NCBI GenBank assembly: GCA_022539475.1
Contig: VCMS01000001.1
Coordinates: forward strand, 496,001-560,000
DNA length: 64,000 bases
From: Gracilaria domingensis
Taxonomy: Eukaryota; Rhodophyta; Florideophyceae; Gracilariales; Gracilariaceae
Direction of reading: 5' to 3'
In this document: piece after piece, positions 51,390-61,900 of the stretch
Layout of the letters: each line of letters starts with the position of its first letter
Position numbering within the stretch: the stretch's first letter is position 1
Program-made: the position numbers and the translations under genes
Notes under the pieces: model-generated
Databases searched by the model: none
Seen by the model: the letters and a program-made list of their open reading frames with translations, nothing else
What the model was told of the DNA's origin: nothing

Positions 51390-51436
51390 GCAGCTCCGCT
51401 TTGCAGCTCCGCTTTGCAGCTCCGCTTTGCAGCTCC
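51390..51436. repeat. 13-bp tandem GCAGCTCCGCTTT, 3.6 copies
   Basis: Three exact units plus GCAGCTCC. Confidence 0.9.
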
Positions 51437-53604
51437 CTGCTCTCAGCGTCCGATCACTTCTCACACCGTCACGGCGGCTGTCAAGTGTATCCTGTCGTTC
51501 GCTTTCACGTGGCACTCGAGCACGTGCAAACTGTTTCAACCACATCGCCCAAAATCAAACGCGCTAACAGTAGTTAGAAGGCTACCATCATGGTGTGTGC
51601 TACGAACCAACTCCCCAATGCGAGCAGAGCAACATTGCCCCGGCCCACAGGTGTAGGAAATTACCCCTCGCGCACACCACGTCAAAGTGCGTCGCGCAGT
51701 GTGGCCCACTGCTTATATTCCACCGACAGACATGCTAAGCTCATGCCGGCACTTATCCCGTCGCGCAATCATTCGCGCGCAGCTAAAAATTGTTTGGGCA
51801 TGCAGTCGGCTCGCACGCACGCCATGCTATTGGTGCGCATTTGGTGCAGCGCAAATTGCGCAGATCAAACATCACTTTTCACTGCTTTCACTGCTTTCAC
51901 AGCATTGAAAGCTGCCGGGCCTCCAGCGGCCAGAGTCCAGCCGCGGTCACAGGCAACGCTGTTCCTATCAACACTGCTGATTCAACTTTACTCTTTTAAT
52001 GCTTGGCACACTGCCTGCCTCTGGCTCCAAAACATCACTGACTCTGCCATGCATTATTTTTATACTATTCCCGCGTGGCTCTCTGTAGAGCGCGAGTGAT
52101 CGATTCATATCTGCATCCGTTTGACAAGCTGCATCCAGTCTCAAGAGACTGGCAAGCGGCAGCAGCAGCTCCAAGGCCGAAGCTGGTTTGCAAACGATGG
52201 CATCGCCAACGTTGATTCCTCCGCGTGGAATGTGTGACTGCGTGATCTGCCTTGTTTGTCGTCTGTTTGGCAAGTGAGCTTCAATATTGCCTACTCTTGC
52301 CGGCGTCACGCTTACGGCCTCAAATCAGCGCACTACAGTGCCCCGAAGCACCACTTGGAAAATGTGGGCAATTGAAATCTCGACTCGCAAGTTGCACCTC
52401 AACCAACCTCATCAACAAGTTGTTTCCCGCAGCCTCTTGGAACGATATGTAAGTGGGTGGTAAGCGTAAGCTGACCACGTATTATCGATAAACAAATCTG
52501 AGAGGAGAGCAGCAACGAATGCGCGGAAACTCACAATTTGGACGCTGCAACCTTATTGGTTGCTAACCCCTGCGGCGCTGTCCTGCTTCCCCCCCGTCAC
52601 GCTCCAGCGGTGGAATAGTCGCACAGAGGGGTTATTCGGAGGGCTAACGATTGTTGCGGAAGCGTTAACAACTTCATGCTATCATAAAGTGTATCAGGCC
52701 ACGGCGGCAGACTGACAAAAAAGAGTCTGCACGTCCCATAGCAAAACCGACTAGCTTAGACCTCATCACAAAAGCATTCCACTCAACATTGGACCTTATT
52801 CCACCCGCCAGATTGAACCTCGCGTACGACTCTCAACGGCCACATAGCGGCTGAAACCTATGGCCATATATATATGCCTTTATTTCCCCTCTTCATTTTG
52901 CAATAAATTCCCCCTGCCAATCTATGTGATAAACGCCATGTCATATGTCATAGTATGACAGTCATACGGACGGATCCAGAAACCGAGCAGCACCAAATCC
53001 GTCTAACGTTCCGAACAGCACACCAAGTTCAAATCGTCATGTCACACTCCGCACTATGTCCTCTAGAGAGAAATCGGTACCTGTTTGTGGTCGAGAGCAC
53101 CTCAAAAAGTCACCAAACCCCTTACGAACACTCCAAAAAGCTATTGCGTGCAGATACACCTTATCTAGTACTCAGTAAAACACCGCAATGTCTTTCAGCC
53201 AGAACCGCTCGAGCAATCGCTGCGACCAGCGACCGGTCCGGATGACGTTTAGCTTGGCTTGGTACAAGCTTCACCAAAATGTACAAAAGCTATCTTTTCC
53301 CTTAAAACCTCTCGGTTAGGGCACTTTGGGCCTTCCTAGTGAGAGAACGCCTCAGGAAAAGCGTTCCGCTTCAAGTCGGGGCTCATACAGAGAGAGAGAG
53401 AGAGAGAGCACTTGAATGTGCTCCGTAGTCTGGCAGCTCGTGAACGAGTCGGAATGACTCCACAATCGTGACTGCCTTGCAGCCGGTGTTGTGTCAATGA
53501 AATGTGTGTTTATGTGTAAAACCGGCGGTGTCGTCGTTCAACTTGTGCCTGAATGGATGGCATGAGAAAAGTCCGCCGGGCAAAATATTCTACGGTATAC
53601 GGAA

Positions 53605-53640
53605 ATTGGATGTCATATTGGATGTCATATTGGATGTAAC
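53605..53640. repeat. 12-bp tandem ATTGGATGTCAT, 3 units
   Basis: Two exact units and a third ending TAAC. Confidence 0.85.
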
Positions 53641-53845
53641 TCTACTAGGGAAAAGAATCGGAGCTGCAATCCGCACCTGCAATCCGAAAGCGCTGTTGTA
53701 CCGACGAGTATATAGCCCTCTCACCCCCTGGTGTGTCTTTCCGCCTTATCAGTTATATTAATGGGTTCTATGATACTGTAGACCTCGAGTAACCTTATCT
53801 ATAATTTTCTCTCTCTGGAACAAACAGGAATGGAACCACCATCAC

Positions 53846-53899
53846 GCTGATGCTGATGTAACGGAAGTTCCATCATGGAACTTCCATGACAGCATCAGC
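53846..53899. repeat. Hairpin with internal loop
   Basis: Outer arms GCTGATGCTG/CAGCATCAGC and inner arms GGAAGTTCCA/TGGAACTTCC around TCA. The 54-nt fold resembles a small-RNA precursor. Confidence 0.75.
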
Positions 53900-54060
53900 T
53901 GCATGCTGGACATACTGTACCGTCAGCGCATCGACATTCAGTAGCGAAACGCCCGCCGTCGGAAATACCGAAGATATCAAATACCTTCTCATCCTAGTCC
54001 ACTAAGTGTAGCACGGCTACTAAGTTGCGGTTAAATGTTGCGATGTCGAGGTATTATAGG

Positions 54061-54125
54061 TCGTTGCGTCTTGAGCAAACCCACGCGTGGAAGCGTAGTC
54101 AGCTTCACCGTTTTTGTAGTAATAG
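54061..54125. repeat. Dispersed ~60-bp repeat, copy B
   Basis: Same orientation as 20537-20597; shares the TGAGCAAACCCACGCGT core, CACCGTTT and ATAG. Confidence 0.75.
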
Positions 54126-54178
54126 AACGCTGCGGTCATTGTCATTGTTGGAGACCAGCAGCGTCGGAGCTCAACAAC

Positions 54179-54208
54179 GAGCTCACAGACCACACGATCT
54201 GTGAGCTC
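54179..54208. repeat. Perfect hairpin, 11-bp arms, 8-nt loop
   Basis: GAGCTCACAGA and TCTGTGAGCTC flank CCACACGA. Confidence 0.8.
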
Positions 54209-55697
54209 CAGTAGCAACTACTTGTACTTCGTTCGCACGCGCAAGGCAATTGCAAGGAGCGAGACAGTTTGGAATTGAAGTTTTACTTAGTAATAAAGTT
54301 TGACTTCTTGGGGCGCGAAGAGACGCACCCCTACCAAACGCAACCTCTATCTGTTGTCTTCATTGTAGAAGACAATCCATTCAGAGCTCACTCGTGCGTT
54401 TACACGACAGTTTTCAAAAACAGAGAGAGATATATAGAGAGAGACAATCAAGACATGTCGCGTGAAGGAAAAGAACTAGGTAAGGTTACCGCATAATGTC
54501 ACACTGGCTTCCAATGCACAGAAGAAAACAATCAATGATGTTCAAAGTACATTAAGATGTACACATGTACATCCAGCGATTCTGTTTCCGGGGTTCCAAT
54601 GACAAGATCGTCGTCATCCAGGTAACATTTAATAAGACAGAAGAACGCGAAAGAAGAGCGAGAGGAGACTGTGGAGGGACAAAAAGTTAGCACAACAACT
54701 TACAATAGTTACTTTCATGTCATAACCCAATTAGTACTGATGCAGTACGTGTACTGATCAGTTGTTTGTGCGTATGCGAAGAGTTTTTGGGTTAAGGTTA
54801 CATGTTGTTGGATATTCCGTAAAAGTTTTCATAAACAGCGAAAGAAAAGAACGATACAGTTGGGCAACAGTTCCGTTCTACATTCACGATTACAATGATT
54901 ATCATGATCATCATGATGATGAGCACATACCACGCAAGTGGGGGAAATACAGCAGCAACACGCTCAAACGCATTAACTCCGATGCAAGTTCCTCTCACTT
55001 AAGACACAACAAACGTAAAGCTTTTGGTAAGTTACGTGTGCATGTATCCTGCGGGATCCTGGTAACTGACTGGACATCTACTTGAGGACGAAAAATACCC
55101 GAAACATTACAGAACGTCATCGTTTGTGTTTCCAGACCGAGAAAGCATGACTAGAGAAGCTTCTTTCATAAGTGCCAGTGATTGAATCAATTTTGGCCTT
55201 TCTCGCCAAGCACAATACATGTTCACAAGATCATCTGAAAGACTCGCCTCTGCGAAGCAGAAGGTCGGGGCGAGTGAAAATCTTTGTGACAGAACAAGAC
55301 TGTAGAAATTGATAGGACACTGAACAGCTCCTCATTCGCAGCTACAACAGAATGGGATCAAAACGATAACAGCTTTGAGGTATTTGGCTCGCAGGCCAGT
55401 GGTGGCGAATCGGGCCATTGTCTTGCGTAAAACTGAATTTGCTGTGTCCATTTCTGCAGTGAGTCAGCCTCTTCGCAGGCGAACAAGGAAGTGTCGATGC
55501 ACTCAAGTGGCGCCCTCAGTCGTTCTGCGTTGTTGTTCTGCAATTTCGGAGTTAGACCGGTGTGTACCAGGGGTACCGACGGTACGTGCACTCAGCTCTC
55601 TTCGCTGAGTCCACGTCGAGGCAACAAGCCCAGCTTTTTCGTTCGAAGTGCCAACTTGTTGACAAAGTCTACTCGTGTGCTCTGCTCTATACGAACA

Positions 55698-56345
55698 ATG
55701 TCCGATTACACTTTGTACTACATGCCTACCCCTAATGGCAAAAAAATCAGTCTCGCTCTAGAGGAGTTACAACTTTCATACGAGATCAAGGAGATAAACA
55801 TCCGCGCCGGTGATCAATTCAAACCCGATTTTGTCGCAATCAACCCCAATTCTAAGATTCCCGCTCTCGTGGACCACACTGCTGAAGGAGGTCCATTTAC
55901 TGTTTTTGAGTCTGGTGCGATTTTGGAATACCTTGCTGACAAGCATGGCAAGCTTATGCCGTCCGTGTTGCAGCCGAGGGCGAGAATGGCTGTCAAGCAG
56001 TGGTTGTATTGGCAAATGGCTGGGTTTGGTCCAATGCTAGGACAGATGAATTTCTTTTGGATCTATTCCAAAGATGATATTCCAGCAGGAAAAGAACGCT
56101 ACCTGAAGGAAGCGCTACGATTGTTTTCCGTACTAGACAAACAGCTAGAGTCAAACAAATTTATTGCAGGTGACGAGTATTCGATCGCTGATATCGCCTG
56201 TTACTGGTGGAGTTTATCGCCACGGCGAGTTGAAGAAGTCAAGAGTAGGTTTGAAGAGTTTGAGAACATAAAGAGGTGGCAAAAGCAGATTGAGGGTCGA
56301 GATGCTGTCGCGAAGGTCAATGCCATTCCGTTTGGACAGTCTTAG
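55698..56345 (+). CDS. Glutathione S-transferase, nu-class/YfcG-like
   Basis: 215 residues from ATG 55698. The N-terminal thioredoxin fold begins YTLYYMPTPNGKKISLALEEL; the TPN motif is typical of bacterial-type nu-class GSTs (YfcG, Ure2p-like), which act on organic peroxides and disulfides with glutathione rather than by Tyr/Ser catalysis. PNSKIPALVDH (cis-Pro) and ESGAILEYLADK (glutathione gamma-Glu site) are intact. The C-terminal helical domain has FIAGDEYSIADIACYWW. An in-frame ATG at 55491 would add 69 Ser/Arg-rich residues, plausibly an organelle transit peptide, so the true start is open. Confidence 0.9.
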   Translation: MSDYTLYYMPTPNGKKISLALEELQLSYEIKEINIRAGDQFKPDFVAINPNSKIPALVDHTAEGGPFTVFESGAILEYLADKHGKLMPSVLQPRARMAVKQWLYWQMAGFGPMLGQMNFFWIYSKDDIPAGKERYLKEALRLFSVLDKQLESNKFIAGDEYSIADIACYWWSLSPRRVEEVKSRFEEFENIKRWQKQIEGRDAVAKVNAIPFGQS

Positions 56346-56957
56346 TTACACGGCTTCAGCACTGACACTGGCAGTAGTGACCCCCGCGTCTCACAGCACT
56401 GAAGGCAGATGCACAATACTGAGAATCGCGCCATGAATCACTGAAAAGTTGACTCGAGGCATGTACAAGGCTCCACGTGAAGTGTACAAGCTTTCTGAGA
56501 AAGACTGTACATTCGGCAAAATAAAGAACTGAGAACAACTACGGTTCGAATGGCCGTTTGTAACCATATTTCGTTTTCCTTCGGCGACAGGAGTGTTAGC
56601 CTCTTCCCTCTTATGCTGAGAGTATCTGATTTGGTCCCATGGTGAATTGTGTTTGGGCACGTGCGCACGAGCTCGAATGATTGCGGTTGCAGTCATGTCA
56701 ACAACTAATGTTGACGAAGGATCTTGACGGGGACATCATGTTGGGGGTATAAGATAACAACACCCTCCGTGTCGCTCAACGGAAGCCTGAAGGCTGAATG
56801 ATTGAAAATGATGATAATCAGCTAAGGCAAGTTACAGAGTACAGTGCATCCCCCGGTTCTACGTAGAAGTGGACAGGACAAAAGTGACAAGGAATATGAG
56901 ATAAACATTCGCAATTGGGGTCAGTTGACCATAACGAAGATTAGGAAGCAAACACGA
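56346..56957. other. Tail-to-tail intergenic, nothing seen
   Basis: Holds a short GTCAACA/TGTTGAC dyad near 56697. No gene. Confidence 0.45.
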
Positions 56958-57884
56958 TCATGCATTGACAGAACTAGACGCTGCAGCGCGCTGTCCATCC
57001 AGCTCCATAAACTCAGCAAAGCTAGAATAAGTAGGTCGCCAATCAAGCACGCGATTAGACCAACTACCATCAATACGCTTCTCCACAAACGGCTGATCAT
57101 TCAAAAACTCGGGTACAGCAACGCCTTTGAAACGAGGATGTTTCAATGCACATTCAACAATCTGCCGTCGCGTAACAGCTTCGGGCGCGGCAATCAAAAA
57201 AGTGCGTTTGTCAGGAAGTTCTGAAAGGCGCAAGGCACACACCATTGCAGCGGCAGCATCGTCATAATGCACGAGATTGATGAGTGCTTTCTCACTGCCA
57301 GATACGAGCTGCTTCGAAAGCCAAAAGGTATGTGGACCCCTATCAATCAAATATAACCCCGCAAGTCGCACCACAACCGCAACATGGCGCTGCAGAGCCA
57401 CGTTCTCCGCGTGATGCAGAAAGGAGGCCCTACCCTTATCCGAAGTGGGCGTATCCTCCGTGACAAATTGGACGCCACCATGCACAGAAGTAGACGAAGT
57501 GAAGACAAATCGGCGCGTAGCTCTGCTCGCAGCGCGTCCCACCACATCGCTATACGCAGGATCTCCCCTAGGCGGCACGCAAAACACGACATTAGGAAAC
57601 GACGCCGACGAGGAGCCAGCCAGCACGGGGGTTACACCAATGTCACGAAGGGCTTCATGGGAGGTTTCTGTCTTGGTTTCGCCGATGATGTTGGCGGACG
57701 GGTGTAGTCTTCGCCAGTGACGGGCGATGCGTGAACCGAGATGACCGGCGCCCACGATGAGCAGGTCGTCGTCGGTAGCCGACATGCGAGATGTGGTAGT
57801 GGATCTGAGCGACGGTTGTGGACGTATTACGTTGAGGCGGATTGGCTGCGCAAAGGCGGTGGGGCGACGATTTTGGAGCAACAT
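56958..57884 (-). CDS. NAD(P)-binding Rossmann protein, YeeZ-like epimerase/dehydratase fold
   Basis: 308 residues from ATG 57884; the frame further upstream has no ATG. The first ~35 residues (MLLQNRRPTAFAQPIRLNVIRPQP) are basic and without acidic residues, fitting plastid or mitochondrial targeting. The Rossmann motif LLIVGAGHLGSRIARHW follows, then VVFCVPP, RFVFTSSTSVHG, VVVRLAGLY, LINLVHYDDAAAAMVCAL and FLIAAPEAVTRRQI. It resembles the extended-SDR relatives of bacterial YeeZ; the usual YxxxK catalytic pair is not obvious, so it may be an NAD(P)-dependent enzyme of altered chemistry. Substrate unknown. Head to head with RTF2, 257 bp apart. Confidence 0.78.
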   Translation of the reverse strand: MLLQNRRPTAFAQPIRLNVIRPQPSLRSTTTSRMSATDDDLLIVGAGHLGSRIARHWRRLHPSANIIGETKTETSHEALRDIGVTPVLAGSSSASFPNVVFCVPPRGDPAYSDVVGRAASRATRRFVFTSSTSVHGGVQFVTEDTPTSDKGRASFLHHAENVALQRHVAVVVRLAGLYLIDRGPHTFWLSKQLVSGSEKALINLVHYDDAAAAMVCALRLSELPDKRTFLIAAPEAVTRRQIVECALKHPRFKGVAVPEFLNDQPFVEKRIDGSWSNRVLDWRPTYSSFAEFMELDGQRAAASSSVNA

Positions 57885-58141
57885 GTTCAAGGTTTCAACT
57901 GGAATTGCAGTCGTCACGACTGACGAGCAACGGGCGATGCAGAACCTCTCTGGGAGATGCGCGCGCTTGGCATTGTTGGGGATGCTGCTCGGCGATGTGG
58001 CGTTGGGTAATACGAGTGCAGTCGCCGTCCACGTGGCACGACCTTTGATCGATCAAAGCACAAAGGCGAGCCACCGGGCACTGCCCGGCTGACAGGCCCC
58101 AACAGTGGCCGCCCCGCCGTCGTCGACGCGCCGACATCCAA

Positions 58142-58822
58142 ATGGGCGGAGACGGTGGCACACTCAACAACTCGCGCCACGAACACACCCGTCTGCGCGC
58201 GACGGTACTAGGCGCGCCCACGCTTACCACACAGCACCGCCTCAAGCGGCAGCGCGCATCGGTGACGCACTGCGAGCTCAGCAAGCAGCCCCTCAGCCCG
58301 CCGCACATTGTCGTCGATCGGTTGGGGCTGCTCTACAACAAGGACGCGCTCATCAACTACATTCTCCATCGCGCCCGTGAGAAGACCGCACAGAACGATG
58401 CACTTTCGCACATCGTCCGTCTGAAACGGGATACAGCGCGCGTGCGATTTGTGTCGGAGGACGGCGTTTTCGTGTGCCCTGTCACGAAGAGAGTTGTTTC
58501 GGAGGGTGGTCGTTTCACCATTGGGTGGCAGTGCGGCTGTGTTACTGCTACGATTGAGGAAGCTGTTCATCATGAAGGGACAAGTGAACAACATTCCACT
58601 TTGAGCGGTGATATGCAGACTTGTGTTGCGTGTTCGGAAACAGGGGAACGTATACCGCTGGGACTTTCTGTTGAGGAACGACAGAAAAGGTTGCGTTCTT
58701 TACTTGAGGTTCGGAAACGCCAGCGCGAGCAGAAGAAAAAGAAACGGGCCGCAGTCAGCGACGCCGATCCTTCTCCCCCCAAACGAGCCAAGCATTCGGA
58801 GATTGAACCGCAACCAGCCTAG
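58142..58822 (+). CDS. RTF2: Replication termination factor 2 (RTF2)
   Basis: 226 residues. It opens MGGDGGTL, the family hallmark, with TTQHRLKRQRASVTHCELSKQPL and DRLGLLYNKDALINYIL typical of the first RING-like half. The second half has VFVCPVTKRVVSEGGRF, QCGC and CVAC, the partly conserved C2HC2/RING-like zinc site. The C-terminus is coiled and basic (RQKRLRSLLEVRKRQREQKKKKR) with a PPKRAKH nuclear signal. RTF2 acts at stalled replication forks and with the spliceosome in yeasts, animals and plants. The protein is shorter than human RTF2 (~306) mainly in the tail. Confidence 0.92.
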   Translation: MGGDGGTLNNSRHEHTRLRATVLGAPTLTTQHRLKRQRASVTHCELSKQPLSPPHIVVDRLGLLYNKDALINYILHRAREKTAQNDALSHIVRLKRDTARVRFVSEDGVFVCPVTKRVVSEGGRFTIGWQCGCVTATIEEAVHHEGTSEQHSTLSGDMQTCVACSETGERIPLGLSVEERQKRLRSLLEVRKRQREQKKKKRAAVSDADPSPPKRAKHSEIEPQPA

Positions 58823-61800
58823 GTTATTGAGCTTAGTACTTTGAACTCTCAATCGTACACTGTCCGCACCAAAGTCATCCCCACGAGCCACAGCTGTCAT
58901 ATAGCACGATCAGTCAGGAATCATCTCGAATTGGCCTGAGCAGCTCCTCGCCTTTTACGCAATGACCGTAACCACGTCACCGTGTGTGTCACAATGCACA
59001 TCTAATCTCTATTCACGCCCACGAAGAAAAACAAGAAACATGCAGTAATGATGTACGGCCAGCACTTGCTCGAGAAGCGAATTTCTGACACTCACATGTT
59101 GACAACCGGGCAAATCGCAACGAGATGCAGATCGGGACTTAGTCTCTGAGGTATTGGACTCTCTCACTACTGCCGATGAGCCTGCAAGTGCTCAAGAAGT
59201 GACCCTACTGACGCTCACGCTGTCAGCCTGCGCCGATGACGATTCGATGCATATCGGATTCCGGCACCTCCGCCGGAGCATTCCGCCTTCCTCTCCCTTA
59301 TTTAACAGGCGACTAGCGCCGCTCTTACATAACTTAGACTCCAGCATTCCTGACATTCCCGACATGGCCTACACGCCACACGATGCTTGTTGCCAGAGAG
59401 ACGTTCCATTAGGAGCCATCATTCCCTAAGAGCGCGACCAAAGCGCCCCAACCTAAAGGCAACCCATGCCAATTTCTGATCTCACGCTATTACCACACTC
59501 ACTCCGCTGCGCAAGCACAGGTGTTTACATCCGAACGGAGCCATCTCGATGCAGTACTAGTTGACTCCCAACGTATGTTTCCCCTCAAGAGTTGACTGAC
59601 CGTACCAAAACGGGTCCACATCAACGCGAGCGTCTTAGAATGCTTGTGCCTGCAATGAGGCGCGTCTTAGCGATGATTCTTTCAACGACGTCGGGAACCA
59701 CGGCATCTGGAAACGAATTGATCAAAGAAAAACGAGGTGTCAGTTGAATATGTTTGAGATACATACACAAAACCCTCAGCCGAAAGATGGTGATATGGTT
59801 TCCTACTCAGCACAGTTGCAAACAACTTAAGAGTGGTGCAAGGAATGTATATCGTCACAGGGCGTATGCGTGCGTGACATATTCCGCAGTACATGCCCAA
59901 ACTTACCGTATCCAAAACGCATCCAATCCTTCCTTCGATCTCAGGTTCTATAGTGCAGCAGAGGAAGCATGACAAGTTGAGCATCGTTAACATTGCAACA
60001 ACTTGCGGTTTGACGGCCATTGTTCACGGCACACCGCGGTGAAGAGAACATTCAACCTCGGTCACGGCAATGCCCATTGCTGTTCTGATAAACCATGACC
60101 TTCAAGGTTCTGGATCGTGGCAAGGAAGAGAAGAAAGGTCGAAGTGGATAGGGAGGCTGTCGGTAATTGATCGCCGACGGCACCATCGTTGCTTACAGAT
60201 TCAATTTACGTGTACGTGTAGATACTTGAGCTTATCTCTCAACGCTGTCTTTGGATCAAAGCATCTGAAGAAGAATCTCATGTAACCCCTGATCTCTTCA
60301 GAAGACGTCTGAAGTGCTTACGTGCATACGTGTAGCTTCCCACGAAAGAGCTACACATACGCCTCTAGGCATTTCATGCATCTGCTGTACGAGATCAGCT
60401 GGCTGCATGGAATTCTACTTCAGATGCAAACAGTTGTGGGAGGTGATGCCGGATCATTATCATAATGAATTCTTTCGAAGGAGTAATCATCATGATTACT
60501 CCTTCGAAAGAATTCATCATGAATTGGTTCAACTCAATAAGAACAGCGTAATGCTATCATGGCATTGTTATTCAATTGAGTTAACTTCGTAGCGGTTCAT
60601 GATGATCATCGTGTCCGAACCTCAAAAAGTTTTTTAAGAATTCATCAGGTTAGGACACTGTGGTCCTTTGAAAACTCACTAGGCTCCGAACGCGATAATT
60701 ATCATGGCTAGCATGAAGTTGGCGCAACTCAATAAGGACACCATAAGAAGAAGACCTGTAAACTATCCCTCTACAAACAGTTTCCAAGGTACTTTTGTTG
60801 AGTTTGGCATGACGTGAGTTAATTTGCTCACTGCTGTTTGTACCACACCAATTATGATGCTTTTATTAGGACGCCACCCGTATACAGGCTACGGGATACA
60901 ACCGCGTGCGTTTAAGGAAAGCAGAACTGTTGTCGTTACTAATCTTAGAATGACGTCGAGAACGATTTGATGCAGCTCTTTTGTCATATGTAAATGTAGG
61001 CAGTTAACAATGATAAACCTGCGAGGTTTGCGTTGGTCCTTCGGCTCAAAAGGGTTACATTCGCAAGTTTAAACTGCACGATTGTACTTTGCTTTGTTTG
61101 CGAATGGCAACAAACGGCAAACGTGATGGATTCAAAAGTGATGAGCATCGTCGTCAATGGGACACATGACGTGACCCTTCGCAGCCGAGCTGTCAAGGTA
61201 AATGAGACATGTGAGAGAAAAGAGGCGATAGTTTTAGATAGGGAGACGTTTTTGCGGTCGGAGCCGTCTCAGGGACCAAATACTTTCTTGAGCAGCGGGA
61301 GTGCAATAAATCTAGTGTGCAACAGGTTTAGTTGTTCGTTATGGGAAGGATATGTTACAGGTTGTTCGATGATTAGCGCAACCGCACGCGCGAGGAAGTG
61401 ACGTGCGTGCTTCATAAAAACAGAGAAAACTTTCATCAACGGCTGTCTTGAAGCTTTTTGTGCATGTATAGAGTGAACATCCAGAATCGATGGATGGATG
61501 AATGATGCATTGTGTGACTGGGTCGTGTCCGATGCCGAGGTTTAGCTAGATCGTTTTTTATCTCAACCTTTTTTGATTCTCTTCGCTGCCTTGTCATCTA
61601 CCTTCGTAGTACGAAGTTCGTACATTTCAGTGGGCTTAAGAGGGCTAACCTTCAAGCCATCAACCGATTTGTTTCAATCAGGCCTCTTCTTAAGTCCCCT
61701 CCCTCTTTGCATTGTCGGTTGTTCGTTTCGATAAGGTCTCTCTGTGTTCGTTAGCATCTCACTTCAGCTCTCAACAGTGCCTGCTGTGACACAGGGTCCG

Positions 61801-61900
61801 TACTAGCACTTGAACAAAAGAAATCATCATCACTTCTGCTGGCATCTTGCAATACAACGGCGTGGACGCACATGTATATTTCCGGTCGTGTTCCGCAAAA
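58823..61900. other. Long intergenic stretch, large hairpin
   Basis: 3 kb without a supported gene. Notable are the hairpin at 60460-60522 and a neighbouring imperfect stem (AACTCAAT ... ATTGAGTT, 60531-60594), and GTGTAGCT/AGCTACAC near 60330-60357. Plus-strand frames at 59154 and 61033 are unsupported. Confidence 0.45.
60460..60522. repeat. Long hairpin: 26-bp perfect arms, 1-nt loop
   Basis: 60465-60490 and 60492-60517 are exact reverse complements around one C; after one mismatch four further bases pair. Total 63 nt. Confidence 0.92.

Larger units (their letters stand above)
50558..55697. other. Long intergenic stretch with repeats and hairpins
   Basis: About 5.1 kb. The first ~800 bp are an extreme CpG island with a (GCC)n tract; after ~51.5 kb composition drops to average. 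The only ATG frame above 150 codons (51590-52099) has no recognisable features. Holds a 12-bp tandem (53605), hairpins (53846, 54179), a GA microsatellite near 53391-53408 and the second copy of the dispersed repeat (54061). Confidence 0.5.

Noticed and set aside
51590-52099. 169-codon plus-strand frame with an ATG
   Set aside because: No domain, mixed composition, no promoter element seen; too weak to list as a gene.
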